Positions 51,150 through 60,454 are shown, numbered from the stretch's first letter. The stretch is 64,000 nt of DNA from Aestuariivirga litoralis (GCF_015714715.1 NZ_WAHS01000002.1:868001-932000), one strand, 5' to 3'. The notes: generated by a model not told the origin, from the letters alone. A program made the numbers and translations.

Positions 51150-52336
51150 AGGTCTACGTCATTGGGACGTGTGACACCAAGGGCGAGGAGCTGCGCTATG
51201 CCTGCGCTTGTGTGGCCGAAGCAGGTGCAGTGCCGGTTCTGGTCGATGTATCGACCGTAGGTGAAGGCATGGCCGATGTGTCGGCCAAAGAAGTCGCTGC
51301 ATTCCATCCACAGGGTGTTAGTGCTGTGCTCGGTCTGAAAGATCGCGGCCAGGCGATCTCGGCCATGGCTGAGGCGCTCACGCTCTATCTGCTCAGCCGC
51401 AAGGATATCGGCGCCGTGCTGGGATTGGGCGGCGGCGGCAATACTGCGCTCGTCACCCAGGCGATGCGCGGGCTTCCGGTGGGCGTGCCCAAGCTCATGC
51501 TCTCCACCATGGCGTCTGGCCAGATGGCACCCTATGTCGGCCCGTCTGATATCACCATGATGCATTCGGTGGCGGATATTGCCGGGCTCAATGCCATCAC
51601 TCGCAAGGTGATCGGCAATGCCGCCCATGCGGCAGCCGGTATGGCGATGAACAAGGTCGCAGAAGCGAAGGACAAGCGCCCCGGCCTCGGCTTCACTATG
51701 TTCGGCGTCACTACGCCACTCATCACCCAGCTGCGTGAAAAGCTGGAAGCCACTCACGAATGCTTCGTCTTCCACGCCACCGGCACGGGCGGCCAATGTT
51801 TCGAGAAACTGGCCGATGGCGGTTTCTTCTTAGCTGTGATGGACATGACTACCACGGAAGTGGCCGATCATCTCTTCGGTGGCGTTCTTCCGTGTACTGA
51901 TGATCGATTTGGCTGTTTCGCCCGCCACGCCATTCCCTATATCGGCTCCGTTGGCGCTTGCGACATGGTGAACTTTGGCGCACGCGAAACTGTGCCAGCA
52001 AAATTTCAGTCGCGTAAATTACATGTGCACAATGCGCAAGTCACTTTGATGCGCACCACGCCGGAAGAAAATGCCGCCATCGGCGCGTTCATCGTGCAGC
52101 GCGTGAACGCGATGCAGGGCCTGGTGCGCTTCCTCCTGCCGCTCAAGGGTGTTTCGGCCCTTGATGCGCAGGGCCAATCCTTCTTCGATCCCGCGGCTGA
52201 TCGGGCGCTCTTCGACGCCATCCGCAGGGGTTGGAAGAGCGATCCTCAGCACCAGCTCATCGAAGTGGATGCGCATATCAATGATGCGACTTTTGCTGCA
52301 GCATCACTTTCCGCCTTCCACGATATCACAAGGTAA
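51146..52336 (+). CDS. UPF0261 / Tm-1-like ATP-binding domain protein
   Basis: A 396-residue protein of the UPF0261 family, homologous to the N-terminal domain of the tomato Tm-1 virus-resistance protein. Visible: [47 protein letters not shown] (glycine-rich nucleotide-type loop), [13 protein letters not shown] and [19 protein letters not shown]. The start is GTG 51146, overlapping the epimerase stop by 4 bp. The enzymatic role of the family is not established as far as I know. Tightly followed (4 bp) by the gene equivalent to the other half of Tm-1. Confidence 0.9.
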   Translation: MKVYVIGTCDTKGEELRYACACVAEAGAVPVLVDVSTVGEGMADVSAKEVAAFHPQGVSAVLGLKDRGQAISAMAEALTLYLLSRKDIGAVLGLGGGGNTALVTQAMRGLPVGVPKLMLSTMASGQMAPYVGPSDITMMHSVADIAGLNAITRKVIGNAAHAAAGMAMNKVAEAKDKRPGLGFTMFGVTTPLITQLREKLEATHECFVFHATGTGGQCFEKLADGGFFLAVMDMTTTEVADHLFGGVLPCTDDRFGCFARHAIPYIGSVGACDMVNFGARETVPAKFQSRKLHVHNAQVTLMRTTPEENAAIGAFIVQRVNAMQGLVRFLLPLKGVSALDAQGQSFFDPAADRALFDAIRRGWKSDPQHQLIEVDAHINDATFAAASLSAFHDITR

Positions 52337-52340
52337 AATC

Positions 52341-53171
52341 ATGCCCCGTTTTGAACGCCAAGCCCTGCTCGACAAATTCACCGGCATGATTGCACGCAAG
52401 GAACCCATCATCGGCGGCGGTGCCGGCACCGGCCTCTCTGCCAAATGTGAAGAGCTGGGCGGCATTGACCTGATCGTCATCTACAATTCCGGCCGCTACC
52501 GCATGGCCGGCCGAGGTTCACTCGCCGGCATTCTCGCTTATGGCAATGCCAATGAGATCGTGAAGGAAATGGCCTATGAAGTTCTGCCAGTGGTGCAGCA
52601 CACGCCGGTTCTGGCCGGCGTGAACGGCACTGATCCGTTTCTGCTCACCGATCATTTTCTGGAAGAGCTGAAAGCCATGGGCTTTTCTGGCATCCAGAAT
52701 TTCCCCACTGTGGGGCTGATTGATGGCGTGCTGCGCCAGAACCTCGAAGAAACTGGCATGAGCTACAGCCTGGAGATTGATCTCATCAAGAAGGCCCGCG
52801 CCAAGGACATGCTGACCACGCCTTACGTGTTCAACGCCGATGAAGCCGCCGCCATGACGAAAGCGGGTGCCGACATCATCGTCATGCATATGGGCCTCAC
52901 CACCGGCGGCAACATTGGCGCAGAGACGGCCGTGAAGCTGAAGGACTGCCCGGAAAAGCTCACCGCATGGGCCGATGCGGCGCGCAAAGTGCGCAAGGAT
53001 GTGATCCTGCTCTGCCACGGCGGGCCGATCTCATCGCCAGAAGATGCATCTTTCGTGCTGAAAAACACCCCCGGCGTTCACGGCTTCTATGGCGCAAGCT
53101 CGATGGAGCGCCTGCCGGTCGAAACCGCACTCACCGAACAAACCCGCGCCTTCAAGAAAATCACCTTCTAG
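52341..53171 (+). CDS. TIM-barrel protein of the phosphoenolpyruvate-hydrolase-like family (Tm-1 C-terminal half homologue)
   Basis: A 276-residue protein starting [32 protein letters not shown] (two parts), followed by [38 protein letters not shown] and [11 protein letters not shown]. These match proteins annotated as phosphoenolpyruvate hydrolase family / TIM-barrel signal-transduction proteins; an actual hydrolase activity is an annotation tradition more than a proven fact. In plants and fungi this domain is fused behind UPF0261; here the two are separate neighbouring genes. Confidence 0.88.
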   Translation: MPRFERQALLDKFTGMIARKEPIIGGGAGTGLSAKCEELGGIDLIVIYNSGRYRMAGRGSLAGILAYGNANEIVKEMAYEVLPVVQHTPVLAGVNGTDPFLLTDHFLEELKAMGFSGIQNFPTVGLIDGVLRQNLEETGMSYSLEIDLIKKARAKDMLTTPYVFNADEAAAMTKAGADIIVMHMGLTTGGNIGAETAVKLKDCPEKLTAWADAARKVRKDVILLCHGGPISSPEDASFVLKNTPGVHGFYGASSMERLPVETALTEQTRAFKKITF

Positions 53172-53181
53172 GGAGAACAAT

Positions 53182-54105
53182 ATGGCCCGCGCTTACGCCT
53201 CGATCCTGCTGAACACGCCGATTGAAAACGCATGGAGCCTGGTGCGTGACTTCAACGGCCTGCCATCCTGGGCGCCAGTCATCGCGCGCTCGCGCATCGA
53301 GGGCGGGCTCGATTCCGATGTGGTGGGCTGCGTGCGTGATTTCTATGACAAGGAAGGGGCACGCATCCGCGAACGCCTGTTGGCACTGGATGATGCGAAC
53401 TGGACCTTCACTTACAATTTCGAAAAGCCGGCCTTCCCGGTGCGCAACTACATCGCCACTTTGCGCATGTATCCGGTCACCCAGACCAACCAGACCTTCG
53501 CGGAATGGGGTTCAACCTTCGATGAAGCGCCGGGCGATGAAGGCAAATACGAGAAGATCATTTCCAATGATGTCTTCGCCGCCAACTTTGCCAACCTCGC
53601 CAAGATCATTGCCAAACAGAAGAAACCCGCACCCGCCACCGAAGGCCGCTGGAAGGCGGGCCTGCCCAACAAAGTCTGGACCTCGCGCCACATCAAGGTG
53701 CCGCTCGCCGATGTCTGGGGCGTGATGCGCGATTTCGCCGGCATGGGCCGCTGGCATGATGAAATCACCAAGATGCAAATGCTGAAAAAGCACCGCTCCG
53801 ACAAAGTGTCAGGCACGCGCGATTTCTATTTCGGCACGGGCCATCTGAATGAGCAGCTGCTGTCACTCTCGGATATCGAACATTCATTCCTCTATCGCAT
53901 CACCAAAAGCGAAATCCCGTGGATCAACTATGTCTCAGGCCCCCGGCTGTGGCCGGTGACCGCCAACAACAGCACCTTTGGTGTCTGGACTGGTGATTGG
54001 GACGCAAGCCCGCAGGACGATCTGATCCTCATCCCGCGCACCGAGCAGAATGTCTATCAAAAGGCGTTTGCTGGTGTTGAATCGCTGCTGAAGAAAAAGA
54101 AATAG
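53182..54105 (+). CDS. Tandem SRPBCC (START-like) domain protein
   Basis: A 307-residue protein made of two SRPBCC ligand-binding domains, about 1-150 and 165-307. Each opens with a matching pattern: ASILLNTPIENAWSLVRDFNGLPSWAPVI, in parts, and SRHIKVPLADVWGVMRDFAGMGRWHDEI, in parts; the second-half strands GCVRDFYDKEGARIRERL and GTRDFYFGTGHLNEQLL also correspond. It is therefore an internal duplication. GGGAGAA precedes ATG 53182. Its place after the Tm-1-like genes suggests binding of a pathway intermediate; no function is known. Confidence 0.85.
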   Translation: MARAYASILLNTPIENAWSLVRDFNGLPSWAPVIARSRIEGGLDSDVVGCVRDFYDKEGARIRERLLALDDANWTFTYNFEKPAFPVRNYIATLRMYPVTQTNQTFAEWGSTFDEAPGDEGKYEKIISNDVFAANFANLAKIIAKQKKPAPATEGRWKAGLPNKVWTSRHIKVPLADVWGVMRDFAGMGRWHDEITKMQMLKKHRSDKVSGTRDFYFGTGHLNEQLLSLSDIEHSFLYRITKSEIPWINYVSGPRLWPVTANNSTFGVWTGDWDASPQDDLILIPRTEQNVYQKAFAGVESLLKKKK

Positions 54106-54113
54106 GCCGCTTA

Positions 54114-54806
54114 CTAGTAAGTCGCCCGCCCACCTGACGTATCAAACACCGCACCCGTCGAGAACGAACATTCCTCCGACGCGAGGAAGCAGATCACTGC
54201 AGCATTCTCCTGCACAGTCCCAAACCGCCCCTTCGGAATCCGCGACAGCATGAAATCAATATGGCTCTGCGGCATCTGGTCGAAAATCGGCGTGCGCACC
54301 GCCGCAGGTGTCACCGAATTGGCGGTGATGTCATGCTTCGCCACTTCCTTGGAGAGTGATTTGGTGAAAGCAATTACACCAGCCTTCGAAGCCGAATAAG
54401 CCGAGGCATTGGGGTTGCCTTCCTTGCCTGCGATCGAGGCGATGTTGACGATGCGCCCGTAGTTCTGGGCGATCATATGCGGCAGCACCGTGCGGTTGGT
54501 ATGGAATGTGCCGTTGAGATTGATGGCGATGGTCTTCATCCAGCCATCCACCGGAAACCCATCGACGGGCACTGTAGGCCCGGTGATGCCGGCACTGTTG
54601 ACCAGGATATCCACGCCACCCAACTGCTTCAGCGTCTCGGCCATTGCGGCTTCCACGGAGGCGAGATCGGAAATGTCGCATTTGATACCGCCATTCACAT
54701 CCCAGATGGCGACCTTGCCGCCTTCTGCTGCGATGCGTTTGGCCACGGCCTCGCCAATGCCGGAAAGGCCGCCAGTGACGACGGCGCGGCGCCCAGAAAA
54801 TCGCAT
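54114..54806 (-). CDS. Short-chain dehydrogenase/reductase of the second sugar regulon
   Basis: A 230-residue classical SDR: cofactor site VVTGGLSGIGEAVAK, acidic residue after strand 2 in VAIWDVNGG favouring NAD, NSAG in LVNSAGITGP, the catalytic Ser in IASIAGKEG and YSASK for Tyr/Lys. Such enzymes oxidise sugars or sugar acids, for example L-rhamnose or L-fucose to lactones. It is the last gene of the long minus-strand operon, 4 bp after the second ATPase, and convergent with the SRPBCC gene. Confidence 0.9.
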   Translation of the reverse strand: MRFSGRRAVVTGGLSGIGEAVAKRIAAEGGKVAIWDVNGGIKCDISDLASVEAAMAETLKQLGGVDILVNSAGITGPTVPVDGFPVDGWMKTIAINLNGTFHTNRTVLPHMIAQNYGRIVNIASIAGKEGNPNASAYSASKAGVIAFTKSLSKEVAKHDITANSVTPAAVRTPIFDQMPQSHIDFMLSRIPKGRFGTVQENAAVICFLASEECSFSTGAVFDTSGGRATY

Positions 54807-54810
54807 GATA

Positions 54811-55878
54811 CTATCCTTCCAATTTCAGCCGCAGGCCGCTTTCGGGATCAAAGCAATGCACCTTGCCCGGCTTGAAGCCGAATTTCACTTTTGCGCCCAG
54901 CGGCGTGGAAAGTGAAGCCGCCGTGGCGGCGCGCAGGAACTGGCCGTCATTCTTCAAGGTGACGATTTTTTCGACACCATAGTTTTCAACTTCATGGATG
55001 GTGCCCGAAAGCACACCCTTGGGGCCGATTACCACATCTTCCGCCCGCAGACCCAATGTCAGGGCCCCCTTGCGTGTGTCCTTGTGCAGCTTCAATTTCA
55101 AATCTGAGCCCAGGGCGGAAATCTTGCCACCATTGGCAACGGCTGGAATGAAGCTCATCGACGGCGCACCCACAAAGCCCGCCACGAACAGGCTGTTGGG
55201 CGCGTTGTAGATTTCATGCGGTGTGCCCACCTGCACGATCTGGCCATCCTGCATCACGCCAATCCGGTCGCCCATCGACATGGCTTCCACCTGGTCATGC
55301 GTCACGAACAGGAAGGTGGATTTCAGCCGCGCCTGCAAATTCTTGAGCTCACCGCGCAACGCTTCGCGCAGCTTGGCATCGAGGTTGGACAGCGGCTCAT
55401 CCATCAGGAAGGCGCGCGGCTCACGCACAATGGCGCGGCCGATGGAGACGCGCTGCATCTCGCCGCCGGAAAGCCGGTCAGTCTTGCGGTCCAGCAGATG
55501 CTCGATGCGCAAAGTCTTGGCCGCGTCAGCGATGCGCTTGGCAATCTGGTCTTCCGGCAAGCGGCGCACGCGTGAGCGCAGCGGGAAGGCCAGATTCTCA
55601 CGCACCGTGTAGCGCGGATAGAGCGAATAATACTGGAACACCAAAGCCACATCGCGCTCAGCCGCTGTCTCGTCGACAACATCGTTGCCGCCGATATGAA
55701 TGCTACCGGAATCAAGCTTCTCCAAACCTGCAATGGTGCGCAACGTCGTGGATTTGCCAGCACCGGTTGGCCCAAGCAGTACGAAGAATTCACCGTCTGC
55801 AATATCCAGCGAAACGTCTTTCAGCGCGGCATGCTTGCCGAACTTCTTGGTGACGTGGTCAAGCTTAAGCTGCGCCAT
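54811..55878 (-). CDS. Sugar ABC transporter ATPase 2 (UgpC/GlpT type)
   Basis: A 355-residue ATPase: Walker A GPTGAGKST (about 36-44), signature RLSGGEMQRVSIG, Walker B AFLMDEPLSNLD, switch FVTHDQVEAM, then a TOBE domain ending HCFDPESGLRLKLEG. Overlaps the first ATPase gene by 14 bp. Two non-identical ATPases in one importer operon recall the glycerol transporter GlpST of rhizobia, suggesting a heterodimeric motor. Confidence 0.92.
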   Translation of the reverse strand: MAQLKLDHVTKKFGKHAALKDVSLDIADGEFFVLLGPTGAGKSTTLRTIAGLEKLDSGSIHIGGNDVVDETAAERDVALVFQYYSLYPRYTVRENLAFPLRSRVRRLPEDQIAKRIADAAKTLRIEHLLDRKTDRLSGGEMQRVSIGRAIVREPRAFLMDEPLSNLDAKLREALRGELKNLQARLKSTFLFVTHDQVEAMSMGDRIGVMQDGQIVQVGTPHEIYNAPNSLFVAGFVGAPSMSFIPAVANGGKISALGSDLKLKLHKDTRKGALTLGLRAEDVVIGPKGVLSGTIHEVENYGVEKIVTLKNDGQFLRAATAASLSTPLGAKVKFGFKPGKVHCFDPESGLRLKLEG

Positions 55879-56986
55879 TGAACTTTACCTGAAATGATTT
55901 GCTTGAGCCTTGATCGAAGAATCTGATTTGGTCGGGATCAAGCCGGGCCCAGATCTTGTCGCCCACCTTGCGCAACCGGCCACTTGACGTGCGCGCACGC
56001 AGGGTTTGATCGCCGAAGCCGAGATCGACAATGTCATGCGAACCCAGAGGCTCGATCAGTTTGACCGTGGCCAGCAGCCCGGCCTTCTCCTGCTTGTCTG
56101 ACAGCAGCACACCTTCCGGGCGGATGCCCAGCATCACCTTGTCCAGCGCACCGCCGGCCTTGGTGATCTGCGCCGCAAATTGCGCCGGAATATCGAAGCT
56201 GGCCTTCGCACCAGCCAGAGCCACTGTGCTCTTGCCCTTGGCGGAGGAGATTTTACCCGGTGCAATATTCATTACCGGGCTGCCCACGAATTGCGCCACG
56301 AAAAGATTGGCGGGATGATTATAGACTTCATCCGGCGTGCCGACTTGCTGCAGTACGCCGTCATTCATGATCGCCACACGGTCTGCCAGCGCCATGGCTT
56401 CCACCTGGTCATGCGTCACGTAAACCGTGGTCGACTGGTTTTCGACGTGAAGGCGCTTCAGCTCCACGCGCATTTCTTCGCGCAGCTTGGCATCGAGAGC
56501 ACCAATCGGTTCATCCATCAGCATCGCCTTGGGCCGGCGCACCAGCGCGCGTCCGATGGCCACGCGCTGCATGTCGCCGCCCGAGAGCTGCGACGGGCGC
56601 TTGTTCATCAGATGCTCGATCTGCAATGATTTGGCCACCGCCTTCACCTTGGCGTTCACGTCCTCGGTCGCCTCATTGGTGGCGCGCAGCGGGAAGGCAA
56701 TATTGTCATGCGCGGTGAGATGCGGATAAAGCGCAAACAGCTGGAACACGAAGGCTATGTCGCGGTTGCCTGGCTCCAGGCTCTGCACCGGTTTGCCGTC
56801 AATCAGGATCTCGCCGGTATTGATGTCTTCAAGGCCGGCAATGGCGCGCAGCGTCGTGGTCTTGCCGCAGCCCGATGGGCCCAGCAGCACCACGAATTCC
56901 TTGTTCTTGATGGTGAGGTTCAGTTTTCGGATGACGTAAACGTCGCCGAAATATTTCTCGATATCGCGAAGGATGATTTCAGCCAT
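55865..56986 (-). CDS. Sugar ABC transporter ATPase 1 (GlpS type)
   Basis: A 373-residue ATPase: Walker A GPSGCGKTT, signature QLSGGDMQRVAIG, Walker B AMLMDEPIGALDAKL (with IGALD in place of the usual SNLD), switch VYVTHDQVEAM, and a C-terminal TOBE region (MLGIRPEGVLL). The start at 56986 (MAEIILRDIEKYFGDVYVI) is family-like; the open frame running on to 57301 has no homologous sequence. It is upstream partner of ATPase 2, with which it overlaps by 14 bp. Confidence 0.92.
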   Translation of the reverse strand: MAEIILRDIEKYFGDVYVIRKLNLTIKNKEFVVLLGPSGCGKTTTLRAIAGLEDINTGEILIDGKPVQSLEPGNRDIAFVFQLFALYPHLTAHDNIAFPLRATNEATEDVNAKVKAVAKSLQIEHLMNKRPSQLSGGDMQRVAIGRALVRRPKAMLMDEPIGALDAKLREEMRVELKRLHVENQSTTVYVTHDQVEAMALADRVAIMNDGVLQQVGTPDEVYNHPANLFVAQFVGSPVMNIAPGKISSAKGKSTVALAGAKASFDIPAQFAAQITKAGGALDKVMLGIRPEGVLLSDKQEKAGLLATVKLIEPLGSHDIVDLGFGDQTLRARTSSGRLRKVGDKIWARLDPDQIRFFDQGSSKSFQVKFNGAA

Positions 56987-56991
56987 GAACT

Positions 56992-57201
56992 CTACTCGCC
57001 ACTCGTTTCCGGTGGCTTGACCTTTGAAAAGATATTGAAGCCGATGAGGCCCAGCAGAATGATGCCCACGCCATATTCGTGAACCACCTTGCTGAGCGGC
57101 TGGCACAGGGCAACAACGCCCAACACCATCAGCCAGATTGAAACTGTTTCCAGACGGTATTTGGCGTTGAGCGCGCCAAGAGACATTGATTTGTCGCTCA
57201 T
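56992..57201 (-). CDS. Small two-helix membrane protein within the ABC importer operon
   Basis: A 69-residue protein with two hydrophobic segments, SIWLMVLGVVALCQPLSKVV (about 21-40) and VGIILLGLIGFNIFS (about 45-60), and polar ends. Its ATG overlaps the permease stop by 4 bp (ATGA), so it is translated with the transporter. Some rhizobial glycerol-type importers also carry a small membrane protein of unknown role (DUF2160), but I see no clear sequence match to it. It may be an accessory subunit; this is inference. Confidence 0.8.
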   Translation of the reverse strand: MSDKSMSLGALNAKYRLETVSIWLMVLGVVALCQPLSKVVHEYGVGIILLGLIGFNIFSKVKPPETSGE

Positions 57202-58154
57202 TTGCGGATGGCTCCAAAGGTAACGCCACGCAGCAAGTGATTGCGCAGCAGGAAAGTGAAGATGGCAACCGGCACCAGGAACAGCGTTGAACCTGCGGCA
57301 ATCGTTGTCCAGTCCACCAGACCGGAACCGACTTGGGCCGGAATGAAGGGTGGTGCCGTCTGCGCGTTGCGGCTGGTCAGCATCAGCGCGAAGGCATATT
57401 CATTCCACGCCGTGATGAAGCAGAACACCGCGGTGGCGGCAATGCCGGTGACAGCTTCGGGCAGCACGATCTTGAAGAAAGCCTGCATGCGCGTGTAACC
57501 GTCAACCAGCGCTGCCTCTTCATATTCCTTCGGAATTTCATCCATGAAACCCTTCATCAGCCACACCGAGAAGGACAGGTTGAAGGCCACATACATGATG
57601 ATCAGGCCTATATGCGTATCCGTAAGCCCCACTGCCCGGTACATCAGGAACATTGGGATGGCCACCACAATGGGCGGCAGCATGCGGGTTGATAGAATGA
57701 AGAACAGAAGGTCCGCCTCGCCCGCGATCTTGAATCGCGAGAAGCCGTAGGCCGTCAGCGTGCCCAAGCCCACTGCAAGAACCGTGCTGGTGATGGCGAT
57801 GATCAGGCTGTTCTGGAAGCGGTTCGGATAGGGCGAAAGCTGCGCCTTGTCGCCCACTTTCAGGATGCGTTCGCCGCCATCGAAAACCAGCTTTTCCCAC
57901 CACGAAGCCTTGGCATAGAGGGCGGGGTCCACATCGGTCTGCAATTGCACGCGCTTGGTGAACAGTTTGATATAGGGCGTGATCTCGGGTGTGAAAATCA
58001 CCGTCGGTGGCACGCTGGTAGCAATCGAGCGTGCCTTCACGGATGTCGAAATGATCCAATAGATCGGCGAGAGAAAAACGACAGTCAGGATCAACACGGC
58101 GGCAATTGCCGTCCGGTTCAACGCTGCGTGGCTTGCGGGGCGGACCATCGCCAT
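57198..58154 (-). CDS. Sugar ABC transporter permease B (MalG type)
   Basis: A 318-residue permease with an N-terminal segment ALNRTAIAAVLILTVVFLSPIYWIISTSVK (two parts), a periplasmic insertion of about 70 residues before the second segment, and the EAA loop EIPKEYEEAALVDGYTRMQAFF (two parts) followed by KIVLPEAVTGIAATAVFCF. The insertion is longer than in many MalG proteins. C-terminus HLLRGVTFGAIRK is standard. One base separates it from permease A. Confidence 0.92.
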   Translation of the reverse strand: MAMVRPASHAALNRTAIAAVLILTVVFLSPIYWIISTSVKARSIATSVPPTVIFTPEITPYIKLFTKRVQLQTDVDPALYAKASWWEKLVFDGGERILKVGDKAQLSPYPNRFQNSLIIAITSTVLAVGLGTLTAYGFSRFKIAGEADLLFFILSTRMLPPIVVAIPMFLMYRAVGLTDTHIGLIIMYVAFNLSFSVWLMKGFMDEIPKEYEEAALVDGYTRMQAFFKIVLPEAVTGIAATAVFCFITAWNEYAFALMLTSRNAQTAPPFIPAQVGSGLVDWTTIAAGSTLFLVPVAIFTFLLRNHLLRGVTFGAIRK

Positions 58155-58155
58155 A

Positions 58156-59058
58156 TCAGCGTTCCTTCACTTTGTTCAGGTATTTGACGTAAATGTTGGT
58201 GATCGCCAGCACCATGATCAGCACGATGTAAGCCAGCGCGCAGGAGCGCCCGGTATCCCATTGCTGGAAGGCCAGGCGGTAAAGCTTGATCGAGATCAGC
58301 TCGGTCGTCGGTTGCACGCTGAGCACATAGGCCAGATCGAACGTCTTGAAGGCTTCCATGGTACGGAAGATCAGCGCGATCAGCAGCAGTGGCGAAACCA
58401 GCGGCAGGGTGATGCGCGTGAATGTGTACCAGCCACTCGCACGGTCAATCGCAGCGGCTTCATAGAGGTGCTTGGGCACGGCGGAAAGGCCAGCCAGAGA
58501 GAGCAGCATCACGAAGGGCGACCACATCCAGATATCGGTGATGGCCACGGCATAAAGAGCGGTATCGGCATTCGACAGCAGCCCGAAATCACCAAGGCCC
58601 ACCACGTAATTGATCGGGCCCCAGCTTGGCGAATAGAGCAGCTGCCAGAACAGGCCGACAACAGCGGCAGACATCATCATTGGCAGCATCAGCAGTGTGG
58701 TGACCAGGCCCTTGAATGCGAAGGTGCGGTTGAGCAGCATGGCCAGGCCAAAGCCCACCAGCATTTGCCCCGCAACCGAGACGATCACATATTTCGCAGT
58801 GATGATGAAATTGGTCCAGATCTGATCGTCAGTCAAAAGTTCGCGGTAATTCTGCAGGCCCACAAAGCTCCATGGCCGTGTCTGGTTGGCCGCAAAGTCT
58901 GTGAAGGAAAATCCCAGCGAATAGACGAGTGGGAAAATGTTGAACAGGATGAGGAACACGACCGTCGGAATGATGAAGATGTTCCGCAGTGTCAGGTCGC
59001 TCATGCCGCGCGCGCTCTTATTGGCGGCGCTGGATGGGCTCGTTTGGGCGGCGCTCAC
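58156..59058 (-). CDS. Sugar ABC transporter permease A (MalF type)
   Basis: A 300-residue permease with six hydrophobic segments, starting NIFIIPTVVFLILFNIFPLVYSLGFSF (two parts). The EAA loop is KHLYEAAAIDRASGWYTFTRI, in parts, followed by LPLVSPLLLIALIFRTMEAFKTFD. It pairs with permease B. A terminator-like hairpin lies between its gene and that of the binding protein upstream. Confidence 0.93.
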   Translation of the reverse strand: MSAAQTSPSSAANKSARGMSDLTLRNIFIIPTVVFLILFNIFPLVYSLGFSFTDFAANQTRPWSFVGLQNYRELLTDDQIWTNFIITAKYVIVSVAGQMLVGFGLAMLLNRTFAFKGLVTTLLMLPMMMSAAVVGLFWQLLYSPSWGPINYVVGLGDFGLLSNADTALYAVAITDIWMWSPFVMLLSLAGLSAVPKHLYEAAAIDRASGWYTFTRITLPLVSPLLLIALIFRTMEAFKTFDLAYVLSVQPTTELISIKLYRLAFQQWDTGRSCALAYIVLIMVLAITNIYVKYLNKVKER

Positions 59059-59084
59059 AGTGATAACTCCTGTTCGTTTCGTTT

Positions 59085-59117
59085 AAAAAAGGCCAGGGCA
59101 ATATTCTCGCCCTGGCC
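59085..59117 (-). terminator. Attenuating terminator between binding protein and permeases of the second importer
   Basis: On the minus strand GGCCAGGGC, a nine-base loop and GCCCTGGCC form a perfect 9-bp stem followed by TTTTTTAAA. It sits directly after the binding-protein stop and before permease A, the same layout as at 42261-42295. Confidence 0.88.
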
Positions 59118-59131
59118 CATGCGTCACACGC

Positions 59132-60454
59132 TTAGTTGTAGCGCTTGTACTTGTTGAAGGTGGCGGTCCAATCCTTCACCACGCCATCGAGTGCTTCCTG
59201 GGCGGTGCCCTTGTCGCTGATCACGTAGGGATAGAAACGCTTGTTCATCTGGTCGAGAAGTTCGGCATATTCCGGGGTGGCCCAGAAATCGCGCACGATG
59301 CTCATCGAGTCATAGAAGGCCTGGTTATAGGGGGTGGCCTTCAGGAACTCAGGTGATTCAAGAACCGCCTTCGAGCAGGTGTAACCGCCGAGCTTGGCCC
59401 ACTTGGCCTGGGTCTCGTCCTTCACGAACCACTCCAGGAACTTCATTGAGAGCTCCTGCTTCTTGGAATAGCTCACGATCGACACGCCCTGGCCGCCCAG
59501 AGCAGCGTAAGCCTTGCCGCCTTCACCGGGAGGATTCGCGAAGAAGCCGGTATTCGCCGCGTTCGGGTTGGTCTTGGGGTTGGCCAAGGCCGGGAAGAAC
59601 GCGAAGAAGTTCATCGACATGGCAGCCAGGTTTTCAGTGATGGCCTGGTTGTCTTCAGCGAAGAAGGCCTTGTTCCAGCCCGGAGGCGTGAACTTGAACA
59701 GGTCATGATAGGCCTGCAGGCCGGCAACGGATTCTTTCGAGTTTACGATGCCGTCGATCTTGTAGGTCGGATAGTCGCCGAGGCTGCCGCCGTTCGAGAA
59801 CAGCGTCTGCTCAACACCCATCGCCATCGCGTCATATGAGTTGTCGGTATAGAGAGCGACACCATAACGCTTCTGGTCGGGGCGGTTGAAGAACTCGGCA
59901 ATGTCGCGAAGTTCCTTCTGGGTCTTCGGCACACCAAGGTCATATTTATACTTGGCTTTGAAGGCTTCCTTTTCCTTCGGATCTTCGAACCAATCCTTGC
60001 GGTAGGCCCAGCCGTTCACGTCGCCTTCCAGCGGAATGGCCCAGAACTTGCCGCTCTTGGCCGGATATTCGGCATAGCCGGAAATCGTGGCGGGCAGCAG
60101 CTTGTTCTTCAGGTCATGCTTGTTGAAGAAATCCGTGAGGTCGACCCAATGGCCCTGTTCCGAGCCAACGCCCAGCCACTGCGAGTCACCCACCACCATG
60201 TCATAGGCATCGCCCTTGGCATTGAGTTCGGTGAAGGTCTTGGTCTGGAAGTCTGACCATGGCGTGGTTTCCACGGTCACCTTGATGCCGGTTTCGGTGG
60301 TGAAGTCGTTCACCAGTTCCTGCAGGTAGTTTGCTGGATCCCATTCCGCCCAGAAGATGGTCAATTCATCTTCAGCACGCGCTTGCGCGGTAAATGCGCC
60401 CATCAGCGCAAAGGCTGCGCCTGCGATGGTGGTCAAGATTTTACGCCTTAACAT
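59132..60454 (-). CDS. Sugar ABC transporter substrate-binding protein of the second regulon
   Basis: A 440-residue periplasmic binding protein of the family 1 extracellular type. Signal peptide about 1-27 (RRKILTTIAGAAFALMGAFTAQARA). Mature part: ELTIFWAEWDPANYLQELV, YDMVVGDSQWLGVGSEQGHWVDL (two parts) and FWAIPLEGDVNGWAYRKDWF, features of sugar or polyol binding proteins. AAAGGGAGG precedes ATG 60454; the frame open to 60511 is not used. The ligand cannot be read; neighbours suggest a monosaccharide related to a 6-deoxyhexose. Confidence 0.92.
   Translation of the reverse strand: MLRRKILTTIAGAAFALMGAFTAQARAEDELTIFWAEWDPANYLQELVNDFTTETGIKVTVETTPWSDFQTKTFTELNAKGDAYDMVVGDSQWLGVGSEQGHWVDLTDFFNKHDLKNKLLPATISGYAEYPAKSGKFWAIPLEGDVNGWAYRKDWFEDPKEKEAFKAKYKYDLGVPKTQKELRDIAEFFNRPDQKRYGVALYTDNSYDAMAMGVEQTLFSNGGSLGDYPTYKIDGIVNSKESVAGLQAYHDLFKFTPPGWNKAFFAEDNQAITENLAAMSMNFFAFFPALANPKTNPNAANTGFFANPPGEGGKAYAALGGQGVSIVSYSKKQELSMKFLEWFVKDETQAKWAKLGGYTCSKAVLESPEFLKATPYNQAFYDSMSIVRDFWATPEYAELLDQMNKRFYPYVISDKGTAQEALDGVVKDWTATFNKYKRYN

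Noticed and set aside
55865-57301. Long N-terminal extension of ATPase 1
   Set aside because: The extra 105 codons overlap the small membrane protein gene and part of the permease on the same strand and contain no ABC-like sequence; the family start is at 56986.
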